The notes beneath the pieces are model-generated. The model was given only the letters and a program-made list of their open reading frames with translations. It ran no database searches and was not told the DNA's origin. Made by a program: the position numbers and the translations under genes. From Syngnathus acus (Eukaryota; Chordata; Actinopteri; Syngnathiformes; Syngnathidae), in assembly GCF_901709675.1 (NCBI RefSeq), contig NC_051087.1, positions 9,140,884 to 9,204,883 on the forward strand: DNA of 64,000 nucleotides, read 5' to 3'. Of this stretch, positions 21,751 through 46,008 are shown piece after piece (position 1 is the first letter of the stretch; each line of letters opens with the position of its first letter).

Positions 21751-23943
21751 ATGGATCTTATCTTTGTGAGCAAAACTCAAATGCTGCTCCTTGCAGTGTT
21801 CGGATGGAGTTTGGGGGAGGTGTTCGGTTTTGGAGAGGAGAGCAACGAGTTCACTTTCCTTTTGCAAGCCGGGAAATCCGAATGCTTCTTCCAACGGGCA
21901 ATACAGAATGGTACGATGGAGGTCGAATATCAGGTAACTGTTTGCATGACACAAATACTTAATGACTCCTCTTGAAATATTTCACTTTTGTTTTCTTATC
22001 CTTCAGTTTTTACTTCCTGAGCTCGAAATTAACTCTGCAAATTTTAACTAGCTGCTGCTTTCGATTAGAAATCAACAGTTTGGTGTGTAGAACATCAGAA
22101 TGCCATTTACTGCTTCAGTTCAGTGTAATATTAGAAAAAAAGAGTTAGTTAAAATTTGTCTTTGTTCAGCGTTCTACTCCAGTGACCTTCAAAGCCAAGC
22201 AGAGCAATTACGTTTTGTTCCTTTTGAAATATCATACATGCATGCATATCCGCTTTTTGGTAATGTTCGTTCAGCGTGCCGTGAGATTTTTCTCGTTAAT
22301 GTTCGGCGTGCTTAATGTGTCCAAGAAATTTTTAAATGTACACATGCGGTCTGATATAAAGCTGCGAGGATGAGCGGTTCAGATCACGGATGGATGGATA
22401 ATCAGCAGTGCTTGTTTATTAGAAAGCCAACACCAAAAAAAAAGGAAAAAAAATATGACCGTGTTGTAATTTAAAATAAAAAAGTGGCAATTTTTCATTT
22501 AACAGTTTCCTTTACATTAAGGAAATAATGGGATAAAAGTATTACAGCTTTTAAATTCAGCTATTCCCAATTTTGTTGTATACCAGTTGCACAATGACAA
22601 AAAAGGCATTCTATACTATTCTATTGTGGATATTTTCATTTTTAATTATTATAATGTGTTCACTGTATCTTGACATGTCAACCTTTTCTCTTAACATTTG
22701 GGCGTTGTATTCTATTATTCAAATATGTGATGGGCCACAAATGACCCTCGGGCAGACTTTGGATACTGCTGCACCAGTGCATTCTTAAAATTGTTTACTT
22801 CAAACATTTGTTTGAAAACTAAAACGTGGAGGTGTTTTTTACTACCAGGTGATTGGAGGTGCCGGAATGGATGTGGATTTTACGATCCTCAGTCCAGAGG
22901 GCGTCCCGATGGTCGCAGAGACCCGTCGCTCTGATGGAGTTCATGTGTGAGTAGCACCTCAAATCGCACCTAGATCCTGAATCTTGTTATTGGAACTGTC
23001 CATTTATTGCTGCTGGCTTTACTTCCTGTATTTGTTCTTTGTTTTTCAGGGTGGAGCCCACAGAAGAGGGAGACTATCAAGTCTGCTTTGATAACAGCTT
23101 CAGCCACTTCTCGGAGAAGATGGTATTCTTCGAGCTTTACATCGAGGGGCCAGGAGGAGATGTGGGAGGCGATGATGAGTGGGCTGGTTTAGAGTTGGAT
23201 GAAAATATGTTGCAGTACAAGTTGCAGGATATAAGGGTAAGCTGAAGTGTTTCAAGGAGTGGTGAATGGGCTCTACTTGTACGGCGCGTTTCTACCTTTT
23301 CTACCACTGCTTCCTATTCACCTACTGATGACACGCCATCAGGAGCAACTGGGGGTTCAGTGTCTTTCTCAAAAGCACTTCGACATGGGGGCACACATCA
23401 TATTATTGTTTGAGATCCTACAAAACAACACAAGTCAGTTATTTTCTGCGTTTGGTCATGTGATGTTCGTAAGTCCGAAGTCAATGTCCGTCAACAGCAG
23501 GGGGCGGTGTTGCATAAAATGTCAGCCTCCTGACATGGTGCAAACAGATGGATTAAACTGCTTAATCCTTGACCACAATGTTAACGCTCACCGTGGTGTG
23601 GTGGAAAACATGCAGTAATAAAAATAAAACTAGTTTTGAAATTTCTTCTTTACTCACCTAGGAGTACATGGACTCTGTACACAAACGTCTTGAGCGTAGT
23701 CGGCAGATGCAAACGGTGTTGCGAGCTTTTGAGGCACGGGACCGAAACCTTCTGGAAGACAACCTGTGGAGGGTTACGTTTTGGTCATGTGCCAGCATGC
23801 TGGTGATGCTGTGCGTGGCCTTCACCCAGGTAAACTGCTGTTCATTCGTACTTTTAGTGATGTTAATAAGATTGTCACCTCCTCCCCTTCAGGTCTACAC
23901 AGTGCGTAAACTGTTTGACGATAAGAGGAGGGTGTACTCGTAG
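21751..23943 (+). CDS. tmed1: TMED1, p24-family cargo receptor, five exons
   Basis: Type I membrane protein of the early secretory pathway, cycling between ER and Golgi in COPI/COPII vesicles. Exons 21751-21933, 22849-22946, 23050-23236, 23662-23829 and 23893-23943 join in frame to 228 aa (human 227). Signal peptide at about residues 1-25. The GOLD domain begins [16 protein letters not shown], and its two cysteines ([13 protein letters not shown]) form the family disulfide. A luminal coiled coil (about 155-195, [14 protein letters not shown]) follows. The TM helix ends at a short cytoplasmic tail [13 protein letters not shown] with p24-type aromatic and basic residues. An upstream in-frame ATG (21574) is disfavoured because it would bury the signal peptide. 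In human the gene also neighbours DNM2. Confidence 0.96.
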
Positions 23944-24602
23944 AACAAACTCCGGTGAGACAAGACAACCTGGGCGAGGCTCACAATCCATATTTGTTAT
24001 GTCAACACCAACTGTTGGCACCAAGTGATGTGGTTGACATCTTAAAGTTTGTCACACACCAATCTGAGCAATAACAGTAAAGAACAGTTCGTACGTTGGT
24101 GGCCTTGTTTATTTCCTTTAGTGCCTTTTTAATATGAAATCTTCCCACAAATTGATGCAAAGAATACATTTTAAAAGGCACTGCAGTATATTTCACAGTA
24201 AAACACTGGTGGGATTTGCTGTGATTATGATTTTTTTTGGGGGGGGGGGCGGGTAAAGCTGAAAGGTGATGTGGGAGCCCTTCTAGTTTAGATGTGATAA
24301 CTATGTGCAATAGTCTTGAGTTTTTTTGTACATTTTTGTAACACAATGCGCAACTGGCTAACCCCCAAGAAGTACTCATTTTTGTAAGACTTCCAAAAAT
24401 TAAATAGGAACATAATGACTGGTACTGTGCCTTTGTACTTCAGGCCTTTGCTTTATCCTCTTTTTTCTAATGTGTCCAGTGGGTGGTATTGCCACAGTAA
24501 AATCTCGAAGCAATGTTTTCATGGGAGCCTTTGCATCGATTTTAATATTTGTATAATTTTTGTGTTGTTGATATGACAGATGTCACAAATATTGAGTTGA
24601 AC

Positions 24603-24608
24603 AATAAA
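24603..24608 (+). terminator. Candidate poly(A) signal of tmed1
   Basis: AATAAA 660 nt after the stop codon; earlier, weaker variants are possible. Confidence 0.4.
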
Positions 24609-25008
24609 ATCATAATTACAAAAAAAAAAATACAAAGACTCGTTTTGACATACGTTTTTGCTGAGATGTGCACCACATCTAGTGTCCTTCTACAAATGAC
24701 ACCTCATCTACTTGGAATAACAGATTTATTTTAGCGGTTATCCTCACTTGAAACAAATTCTAGACGTGCCATGAGCCATCCACTCGAGCTTGCTGAGCCA
24801 GGTTGCGCTGTGATCAAGCAACCATCACCTTTGGTTGCTACGAGAGGAGTGTGGAGGAGGACGCCTGTGCAAAGAGGTAGATATGATTTTTTTTTTAATC
24901 AAGTGCCAAATAACAGACACAATGGAGAAGCAAATACAATACTTAATGAATCAAGTTGCATAACTTTTTGTCATTCCAGCTCTATGAATAGCCTCATCCT
25001 GCACTGTC

Positions 25009-25014
25009 TTTATT
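25009..25014 (-). terminator. Candidate poly(A) signal of dnm2
   Basis: AATAAA on the minus strand about 890 nt after the dnm2 stop codon. The interval has no other gene. Confidence 0.4.
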
Positions 25015-25899
25015 CTTTTGCTCCTAGCAACTATACTTACCATAGCAACACATTCCACCCCAAACAAATGCCACACATTTTATCAGCACAGATATATTCA
25101 CTTGACTCGAATGAAAATCAGATGTGACCTGAGCTTACCTGTGTAAATATAGCATACAGTACATTAGAGTGCATGCTACCCATCAAACTGCGCACCATTG
25201 GCATGCAAAGAGAAATGGTAATACACTCAGGAAAGGTAGGGCTGAAAAGTGAAGCAATAGCACTGCATATCCTCATTTTTAAAAATGAAAGGCATCCTTT
25301 AATAAACATTCTGAAAAGCAGGCACTTTAAGTCAGATAATGATATTCATGGCTTTTTACGTGATTATCGTGATACACAGTCAAGGCGGGATTAATATTTA
25401 TCATGCACTGCTGGGAGACGGAATATAATAAAACCTATAAAACTCATATCATACTGATAAATTAGGTTATGGAAGTAATTTTGCAAAAAATACTAAGGGA
25501 GAATTATTAAAAATTGTTCATTGTGGGATGACCTAAAATATAATCTTGTAGATTTACCACACATGGAGAAATGACTCATCAAAAAGTGCAACTCATGTCA
25601 TGAGGTGCTTAGTGTGTAAGATTTTTGACACTGCATTAGCATGTAGAAATTTCTTCATAAGTTTCTTGAAAATAAATTTTCTGCCATTACAAAATGAATT
25701 TAACATGAAATAATATATCGAAAATGTGATGGTTCTTAAACCACAAGACTCATAAGAATGATCCCTTTACATAATGTCAAAAGTCATCAATGATAACAGG
25801 TCAAAATGTCATATCATACATCTTTAAACTGCAGATAAGAAACTAACTGGATATATAAAAGTGTAAACTACATGAAATGTTTGCATAGTGTGTGCGCTT

Positions 25900-37540
<11,641 letters not shown>

Positions 37541-37809
37541 TCAGCGGGCTCCAACTACTTGTCTTGACTGTCAAAAAGAAGGCCAACGGGTCGCTTATCC
37601 AAAGTTCTATATGGAATTGCGCGGTTAGTCAAATATCTATGGTGTATTTTACCACCCCCGTAAAAGGATAAGATAATAAATGTTGACACGTCTGGGATGC
37701 AACAAAACAAGAAGCAGACTAAAATACGGAGTACTCGAGCCACATTGACTGTTAACTTCTTTTATTATCCGGTCAGGCGACACACACCCAGCCTCCGACT
37801 GGAAGCTAA

Positions 37810-37834
37810 GCCCCGCCTCCCTTCTCTCATTGGT
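37810..37834. promoter_or_regulatory. GC box and CCAAT box upstream of dnm2
   Basis: CCCCGCC at 37811-37817 and ATTGGT (CCAAT on the gene strand) at 37829-37834 lie about 300 bp upstream of the dnm2 ATG in locally GC-richer sequence. No TATA box is evident. Confidence 0.5.
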
Positions 37835-37869
37835 CGGCTGAACCGTCAGTCAGAATCGACATCCATGTT

Positions 37870-38500
37870 CCAAGATGTGTTTAAAAAGCACCATGGACGG
37901 AAAATTGGTGAACTTGTAATGTCACAGGAATTTAAAAGGGTCTCAAAACGTGTTGTTGCACAGAGTTGTGCATATTAAATACCTAATTTTTTTGTTTGAT
38001 TTTATATTCAAAACCATCAAAAGTCCCTCCCTCACTGTCTTAAACCAAATCACACTTGATTTTTCATGATACTTTTAATTGTTTTCAGCGATTGTACTCA
38101 TATGTATGGCTGAGCACCAGCAAACCGCTTTTGTTTCCCATCACTTTAAACAAAAACACTGTAATTGAGACATTTGAACTCAACAGCAAAATCATCACCG
38201 GTTAACAATAAAATAAAAACATTACCTGTCATGATGATGTAGACAAAAACTTGACTGCCATTTCTTTCATTATTTTATTGATTCGATTATTTATTCCAAT
38301 CAATAAATAGCTATTTTATCTGTCCTATGTGATATTATCTAAAGTTCTAAACTGTATGACAATTTGTTGTATTTTCTGTTTAAACACCAAACTTGAAACG
38401 CTTGCATGATTTTTTTAAAATGACGATGTGACTCCTGCTGTTGAAACGGAAATACAGAGTGTTAAAAAACAAAAAAAACAGCCAAATGACAATACAGGCA
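37870..38500. other. Intergenic between dnm2 promoter and receptor gene 1
   Basis: AT-rich, with nothing recognisable. Confidence 0.45.
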
Positions 38501-38506
38501 AACATC

Positions 38507-38512
38507 TTTATT
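38507..38512 (-). terminator. Poly(A) signal of receptor gene 1
   Basis: AATAAA on the minus strand about 100 nt after the stop codon. Confidence 0.55.
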
Positions 38513-38612
38513 CTGTTATAAATTAAAGCATGTTATTTCGTTATTTTATCAAAAACTTTTCCAATCATAATATGTTTATGAGATTTCTTCAGAGTGGTGA
38601 TGTGCACTGCGC

Positions 38613-40499
38613 TCAGACATTGCAGTACACTGATTCAGATTCATTTGTGATGAGAATGGTGGCGTATGTCACGTTTGGAGACTGTTTGGAGACCTGGCTG
38701 CTGTTCATATGGCTGTGGCTGACAGTGGAATAGACTAGACTGTCTGGGGAAATCAGGGAATCACTATATTTGCTGGTATCCTGGCTTTGAGCTGTAGATG
38801 ACGGCAGGGCATCAGATGATTTGATCTTTTCTCCGGAAACCGTTGCATACCCTGGGGTCTCGTCCATTGCTTTTTCTGTTAAAAAATACACTTGCATTAT
38901 TTTAAACTGTCTCATCCTTTCGTCCTTCTAAAGAATGAGTCGCCGCTCTATGTTATTCATACCAGAATATGTGCTAATCTTCCTTTTTTGCTTTTTGAAG
39001 TATATGAGAAGAACTAATGCCAGGGTGAGTGTGATTACTCCAAGGATTGCTCCAATGTACAATGGTTTCACTGCAAAGAAACACAAGATCAGTTCACATA
39101 ATTCTGTGTTTTACGCATATGGTACTTTTGTGTTTGATGGCTAACTAAAAACAACTTACTAGAGGATTGGGTACTTTGATGAAATTGCTCAGTTGGGTTT
39201 GTTGTTGGCTTGTCTTGTTTTGGTATAGGAAAGAAAATTGGAAACAAGCACAAAGACCCACAGAGGGAAAACTGAATGTATTCTATGTGCCTTTTTAATT
39301 TACCAGTGCTGTCGCGATCAGGCTCTTTACATATATGAGCTGAAATATGAAAAAAAAAATAATAATAATATATGAGACGTGTGTCGTAAACACGAAACAG
39401 CGTAACTCAAGGATCCCCTGTGTATATATATACTATATATCGCCATATATGTGTGCATATATATAGTATGTGTGTGTGTGTGTGTGTTTCTGTCCTTAAG
39501 ACTTGACTTAACACTTAACAAAGAAACACAAAATCTGTTCACGGAACTCTGTGTTTTACGCATATGGTACGTTTGTGTTTGATGGCTAACTAAAAATATC
39601 TTACTAGAGGATGGAGTACTTGGACGAAATTGCTCAGTTGGGTTTGTTGCTGGCTTGTCTTGTTTGGGTGCTTTTGTTGTTCCTAAAAACATATAGGAAA
39701 GAAAATTGCAAACAAGCACAAAGCATGAATAGGAAAAGATAACGTATATGGTGTAAAGCAGTCAGCAACATTTGTAGTGATTTTGTGTGGCAGGATTTCT
39801 GCTGCCCTCCTCAAAGTTGCTTTGTGCCAAAAAAAGTGATACAGAATGGATGGACGGACAGAAAAGCATATGGACGGATAGTTTCCGATAGCAATTACAC
39901 ATGGAATTTAGAGTTTCTTTAGTTGGTGTTATGAGGTGTAATCTCTCACGTCCCCACACTGAAAAATATTCCCTGGTGCAGACTTAATGAAGAGGTCAAG
40001 AGTGTTGAGTTCTATATCCACTCACCTTCTCTGACAGTGAGGACAACCTTTTCGTAATCATCTTTAATCCATTGTTCCCATCCACACCAGTAGGTACCAG
40101 TATCCTTCTTTGTCAGCTGAGAGATGTTAACTCTGAATGTTTTTCCATAATCTATTATGCTGTATCTTCCTTTTGAATACCATCTCCTCCCTTTGCTTTT
40201 TATTAGGACATCGTCAGCATATTTACAGTTTTTCTCGCAGAAGTATTTGATGTCATCAGATCGATCGTCGCGAGAGCATGTTATTATAATGTTTTCCCCA
40301 GATATTCCTGTGAATTCAGTCTCCGTGTTTGCTGTCCCTGCACCAAACAAAGAGAAGAATCAACTTGTATCACTCACTTATTTTGTAACTTACATTTCAA
40401 TGGATGAAGACAGTAGAGAAAATCAACAATAAAGACAACTGAAGTGAGCTATTTCTTACCATGCATAAGAAATGCGATTACAAGGAAAAGTATCTTCAT
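38613..40499 (-). CDS. CD300/pIgR-like Ig receptor with ITIM tail (receptor gene 1)
   Basis: Type I leukocyte-type receptor of 266 aa. Exons: 40460-40499 (signal peptide MKILFLVIAFLMH), 40026-40337 (V-set Ig), 39605-39682 (Thr/Pro/Ser stalk), 38963-39070 (TM helix GAILGVITLTLALVLLIYF, no charged residue), 38613-38875 (tail). The first four exons end in phase 1 and the total tiles to the stop. The V domain has TCS, the extra Cys pair KYFCEKNC and DTGTYWCG, as in CD300/CMRF35 and pIgR domains. The tail carries three ITIM-type sites: LVYSTV, VTYATI and SVYCNV, which predicts SHP-1/2 recruitment and inhibitory signalling. Ligand is unknown. It is a tandem duplicate of receptor gene 2, with the signal-V-stalk parts offset by 3.79 kb. 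Confidence 0.9.
39304..39339 (-). CDS. Possible optional stalk exon of receptor gene 1
   Basis: 36 bp with a T-rich acceptor (TTTCATATTTCAG) and donor (ACTG|GTAAAT), phase 1 to phase 1, which would add about 12 residues (HICKEPDRDST) between stalk and TM. A degenerate second stalk copy without its acceptor lies at about 39165-39225. Use of either is unproven. Confidence 0.4.
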
Positions 40500-41139
40500 G
40501 CTTTCATGAGTTCTCTTTTACGTTTAGTCTCTCAAGTTGTTCTTTTTTCGGTTATTGCTTAGTTCCTCTTTCCTTTTACTGCACTTCCTCTGTTGACTCT
40601 CTTTGCCCCTGAAAACCCTTGCCTTATGAAAAGAAAGACTCTTGTTTATTAAGTTGTTTATTAAAACAATCAACAGTACGTGAGAATTAAATGACTTGAA
40701 TGAATGAAAATATACACAAGCACCCACAATAAAATTGATTAAAAATGGAGATAAACAGTTGTGCTATAATATTTTTAACATTTCTACTGACAGAATGTCT
40801 GACAGTTTGGAAGATTGACAAGGCACTGAATTAGGTAAGGAAAATAAATTTCTGGGAAATTATGGTAAAAAAAAGTGAAAGTCAAATTAGATAATCCAAT
40901 GAATCAAGTAGCATCTCACAACAAAAATATATGAATTACAGCCCTAGTGAAAATATTGTATCCTGATTATTGAATAAGCCTTTATAAGGTAAAAGATGAT
41001 CTTCTAAGTGTTAATATTCTTGCAAGAGGAAACAACAACCACGCATCAAAAATACAACATAGTGGTTGTTTAAAGAATATACAGTACTTCTCTGATCTTC
41101 TTTTTTTAAAGCTGTGTAAGCCACTACATTATTTTCACT
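39501..41139. repeat. Segmental duplication, copy A (partner 43296-44916)
   Basis: Signal, V and stalk exons, their introns and about 600 bp upstream are near-identical to 43296-44916, offset by about 3.79 kb with small indels. A third, shorter copy covers 42639-43296. Confidence 0.9.
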
Positions 41140-41497
41140 ACATAATAATGCTATGCTCTGTCTGTGTCTTCTCTTACCCCACAAAAAAGAACCTTATCAG
41201 CCTCTATGAAACAAACAGCTAAGTTCCAGACCACAAAAGAGTCATCGGTCGCTATGAAGTCAGAAATGTGACACTTGCAGTTAAGAATTGGAAAGATCAA
41301 CATTTTACACAATTTTCCATCACAGCAGTTAAATGGGTTGTGTGGTGGGTACCAACCATCAAACAACAACCAAAAAAAAAACAGCTACCAAAACAATCAG
41401 TATAGTCATGAAATAATTCACCAAGTCCACAATCAAAAGTTCATGGTGGAGAACTATTCTCTTTTCAAATTCCTAACTTCTGGAGACTGAGCAGTCT

Positions 41498-44289
41498 TCA
41501 GTGCCCCAAGTGTTTTCCTTTGGGAATTTCTTTTGATGAACATAGGTCATGATAGATACATTCCTCCACTTGACTGAGCTTTAAATAGAGATTTTCACTG
41601 ACGCCGAGGCAACCTGGAGACTCTTGATTCTCCACTGTAGGTTCTTTGGGTGCATCTTCCAAATGAGCGATATACCGCGGACTTGAGGCCCCGCAGTGAC
41701 CTTCATTTCTAACAGCAGGCATCATGATCTCGTAGTCAGATGACATCTGTTGGATGATCGCATTATTCATATCATTAAACCTGTTTTACATGTTATAGTA
41801 AACAAATAAATAAATAATATTTTTAACAATGTTATTAAACTATGCGGCAGGCTAAAAATAATATGCAGTGAATGACTCTCGGGCCAGGATTTGGACACCT
41901 CTGTTTTACTTCAGTTCAATTCCAGATAATACCAAGTAATGTGGGTTTTAATGTGAGCAAACCTCTACATTTTGTTGATGACGTCGGATGACTTGCTCGG
42001 CTTTCATAGTCACTAACAAAATGAGTGTATAAAGACACACACATATGGGAACTGCACATGTCATTGCAACCACAAGCAGCATCGGGTTAAGTTCTGTAAG
42101 GAAGTACAACAACTTGTGTTTAGTGTGACTGGAATCATTTATACGTACAGTAGACTTGAGCTGTGCTAATTGGACTCTTGTCTGCTCAACTCAAACGGCA
42201 GTGTATTGAAGTGAATTTCAACTTTCTGTATTGTTGGCACCAAACAAAATACATAAAGAATGGATACATAACAATTTAAAAAATATATATTAAAAAAAAA
42301 ACGATTTTCTTGTCAGAGAAAATTTGTATTTTTGAACACATTTACAAGCAGCATGTACATTCAAAATGTGCATTATTTAGCTGTAACAAGAGCACTAGCT
42401 GTGTTATGTTTCTCACTTACTCTCCACGATGACATTTTCTGGAGTGACCACTGTACCGTTTATTAGAAATGAAAACTATCACAAGCATTAAATGTTCAAA
42501 TCGATGAACAGTTGATATATTGACGCATTTGATCTTGAAGTTGAGCAGCACAAACTGTATAACAGAGATTACGGTCATATGCATGTAACTATGGCATATG
42601 GCGTTTTTGCGTTTGATGGCTAACTAAGAATAACTTACTAGAGGATGGAGTACTTGGAGTTGGGTTTGTTGGTGGCTTTGTTGTTCCTAAAACGATATAG
42701 GAAAGAAAATTGCAAACAAGCACAAAGCATGAATAGGGAAAGATGACGTCTATGGCGTAAAGCAGTCAGCAACATTTGCAGTGATTTTGTGTGGCAGGAT
42801 TTCTGCTGCCCTCCTCAAAGTTGCTTTGTGCCAAAAAAAAGTGATACAGAATGGATGGACGGACAGAAAAGCGTATGGACGGATAGTTTCCGATAGCAAT
42901 TACACATGGAGTTTAGAGTTTCTTTAGTTGGTGTAATGAGGTGTAATCTCTCACATCCCTGCACTGAAAAATATCCCCTTGTGCAGACTTAATGAAGTGG
43001 TCAAGAGTGTTGAGTTCTATATCCACTCACCTTCTCTGACAGTGAGGACAACTTTTTCGTAATTATCTATTAGATCCGGTTGATCCCATCCACACCAGTA
43101 GGTACCAGCATCTTTCTTTGTCAGCTGAGAGATTTTAACTCTGAATGTTTTTCCATCATCTATTATGCTGTATCTTCCTTTTGAATACCATCTCATCCAC
43201 TTGCTTTTTATTAGGACATCGTCATCATGACCACAGTTTTTCTCGCAGAAGTATTTGATGTAATTAAATAGATCGTAGCGAGAGCATGTTATTATACTTG
43301 ACTTAACACTTAACAAAGAAACACAAAATCAGTTCACGGAACTCTGTGTTTTACGCATATGGTACGTTTGTGTTTGATGGCTAACTAAAAATATCTTACT
43401 AGAGGATGGAGTACTTGAACGAAATTGCTCAGTTTGGTTTGTTGTTGTCTTGTTGGGTGCTTTTGTTGTTCCTAAAAACATATAGGAAAGAAAATTGCAA
43501 ACAAGCACAAAGCATGAATAGGAAAAGATAACGTATATGGTGTAAAGCAGTCAGCAACATTTGTAGTGATTTTGTGTGGCAGGATTTCTGCTGCCCTCCT
43601 CAAAGTTGCTTTGTGCCAAAAAAAAGTGATACAGAATGGATGGACGGACAGAAAAGCGTATGGACGGATAGTTTCCGATAGCAATTACACATGGAATTTA
43701 GAGTTTCTTTAGTTCGTGTTATGAGGTGTAATCTCTCACATCCCCACACTGAAAAATATTCCCTGGTGCAGACTTAATGAAGAGGTCAAGGGTGTTGAGT
43801 TCTATATCCACTCACCTTCTCTGACAGTGAGGACAACCTTTTCGTAATCATCTTTAATCCATTGTTCCCATCCACACCAGTAGGTACCAGCATCCTTCTT
43901 TGTCAGCTGAGAGATTTTAACTCTGAATGTTTTTCCATCATCTATTATGCTGTATCTTCCTTTTGAATACCATCTCCTCCCTCTGCTTTTTATTAGGACA
44001 TCGTCATCATATTTACAGTTTTTCTCGCAGAAGTATTTGATGTCATCAGATCGATCGTCGCGAGAGCATGTTATTATAATGTTTTCCCCAGATATTCCTG
44101 TGACTTCCGTCTCCGTGTTTGCTGTCCCTGAACCAAACAAAGAGAAGAATCAACTTGTATCACTCACTTATTTCGTAACTTACATTTCAATGGATGAAGG
44201 CAGGAGAGAAAATCAACAATAAAGACAACTGAAGTGAGCTATTTCTTACCATGCATAAGAAATGCGATTACAAGGAAAAGTATCTCCAT
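41498..44289 (-). CDS. CD300/pIgR-like Ig receptor with intrinsic ITAM (receptor gene 2)
   Basis: Predicted 293-aa type I receptor. Exons: 44250-44289 (signal peptide), 43816-44127 (V-set, intact, TYWCGW), 43400-43471 and 42639-42686 (stalk), 42421-42450 (10-aa stalk, VTPENVIVE), 41963-42093 (TM LLVVAMTCAVPICVCLYTLILLV), 41498-41746 (tail). These sum to 882 bp in frame. The tail contains E-N-L-Y-L-K-L, seven residues, then Y-H-D-L, which fits the ITAM consensus (D/E)xxYxxL-x7-YxxL, so the receptor may activate Syk-type kinases without an adaptor. The TM has no basic residue, consistent with that. Between the two stalk exons lies a 5'-truncated second V exon that has lost its acceptor. The TM and tail are unrelated to those of receptor gene 1. 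Confidence 0.82.
43031..43296 (-). pseudogene. 5'-truncated V-set exon inside receptor gene 2
   Basis: Retains IITCSRYD, KYFCEKNC, DAGTYWCGW and an intact donor. The first strand, equivalent to GTANTETEFTGISGEN, and the acceptor are missing. At 43296/43297 the exon switches to sequence that in receptor gene 1 is intron beyond the stalk exon (39501 onward). No pyrimidine-rich acceptor exists at the junction, so it is probably skipped. Confidence 0.75.
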
Positions 44290-44916
44290 GCTCTCATGAG
44301 TTCTCTTTTACGTTTAGTCTCTCAAGTTGTTCTTTTTTCGGTAGTTGCTTGGTTCCTTTTTCCAATTACTACTGCACTTCCGCTGTTAATTCTCTGTGCC
44401 CCTGAAAACCCTTGACTTATGAGAAGAAACATGTTTATTAAAACAATCAACAGTACTGTAACGTTCCCGGACACAGATACGTGAGAATTAAATGACTTGA
44501 AAATGTACACAAGCACCCACAACAAAATTGTTTCAAAATGGAGATAAACAGCTGTGCTTTAATATTTTTAATATTTGTACTGGCAGAATGTCTGACAGTT
44601 TGGAAGATTGACAAGGCACTGAATTAGGTAAGGAAAATTATTTTCTGGGTAATTATGGTTAAAAAAGTGAAAGTCAAATTAGATAATCCAATGAACCAAG
44701 CAGCATCTCACAACAAAGCTATATGAATTGCAGCCCTTGTGAAAATATTGTATCCTGATTATCCAATAAGCCTGCATAAGATAAAAGATGGTGTAATATT
44801 TTTGCAAAAGGAAACAACAACCATGCATCAAAAATACAACATAGTGGTGATTTAAAGAATATACACTACTTTTATGATCTTCTATTTTTAAAACTGTGTA
44901 AGCCATTACTTTCACT
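43296..44916. repeat. Segmental duplication, copy B (partner 39501-41139)
   Basis: Carries the signal, V1 and first stalk exons of receptor gene 2 and its upstream region. The similarity ends abruptly at the truncated V exon on one side and near 44916 on the other. Confidence 0.9.
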
Positions 44917-45079
44917 GAAAATGGGACCATGTGTTGCACCCTCAAAGAGAAAGATGCATAACACTGGCGTTCTTCGTTTCGGCAACTTTACTTTCCCAGG
45001 TTGTTGAAGGTTACATGATTTTTCCATTGTACACACGTTGACTCAGTAGCTTTTTTTCTCTTTTTTTTTTTCTGTCCCC

Positions 45080-45330
45080 TTCTTGTTACCTTCTCGAACT
45101 CGCACTTTGGTGGTGGTGATAAACTACATTCTTTCGCCACAGATGCCCTGGGCCAGGCTGAGGGAGGTTTGGTTGCCAGTGTGCACCTATGGCCTCTCCA
45201 ACCTCCACCATTCACACCCGGGTCTTACACCAATGTGAGTGATACTGGAGGCAAGGTGGGTAAAGTGTCTTATCCAAGAACACAATGATGCATGCATGAC
45301 TCGGACAGGGCAGGAATTGAACAGTGTGCA
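45080..45330. repeat. Interspersed repeat fragment
   Basis: Phrases such as CACACCCGGGTCTTACACC, GGAGGCAAGGTGGGTAAAGTG and TCTTATCCAAGAACACAATG are of a kind I associate with common teleost repeats. The ends are not clear. Confidence 0.45.
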
Positions 45331-46008
45331 ACATTTAATAACGCTTACTTGCAATACCTGCATGAAGTCAACCATCCATTGAGTTAACAAGACTGTTGTA
45401 TTTTTCACACACACTTTTTTCACCACTATGAAGACCATCGCAAGGAGGGGCAGCTGAGAAGATGAAACGTTGCTCATCTTTTTCATGTTTATAGCGCCCT
45501 CGACTGGCCTATATTTCATGGTGCAGCCTAATCCTAAAATGACTCAATTTTGTTGTCATATTTTTCACAGAAAAGCTATTTCACTGCCTCAAATTATTCC
45601 CCATGTTTCTAATCAGATTGTGCTAAATGGCATCCCTGTACTACTCACAGCCCTTTAGGGATAATAGTTTCATGACTTGTCATACATAGTCCTCAATTTA
45701 TTATTAATGTTATTTATTCAAATTTGACTCACAATTGCATCAATACAAAACTTCGTATTACCAGACCACCAATTGACGGATTTGTTTGGCCGTTTCCCTG
45801 TTTGACTTAGTAACTAAACCATTGCTGCTGTGCTCTTATGCACCTCTTCATTTCGTTGTACTTTGTATTACGTATAAACAAATTATCTCTAGTTTAAGAT
45901 GTTAGCAAGGCATCTTGATCACAAGTTGGCATTGTCGTAGTCAGTGCCGAGGGAAAGGAAAGACAAGAAAGACAAACCAATAAAAAACCTATCCAGTCTA
46001 GATTTTCC

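Noticed and set aside
43031-43296. A functional second Ig domain in receptor gene 2
   Set aside because: The first strand and the acceptor are missing; skipping it leaves a perfectly tiled reading frame.
45187-45519. 110-codon minus-strand frame as a gene
   Set aside because: Overlaps the interspersed repeat at 45080-45330; no splice structure or similarity.
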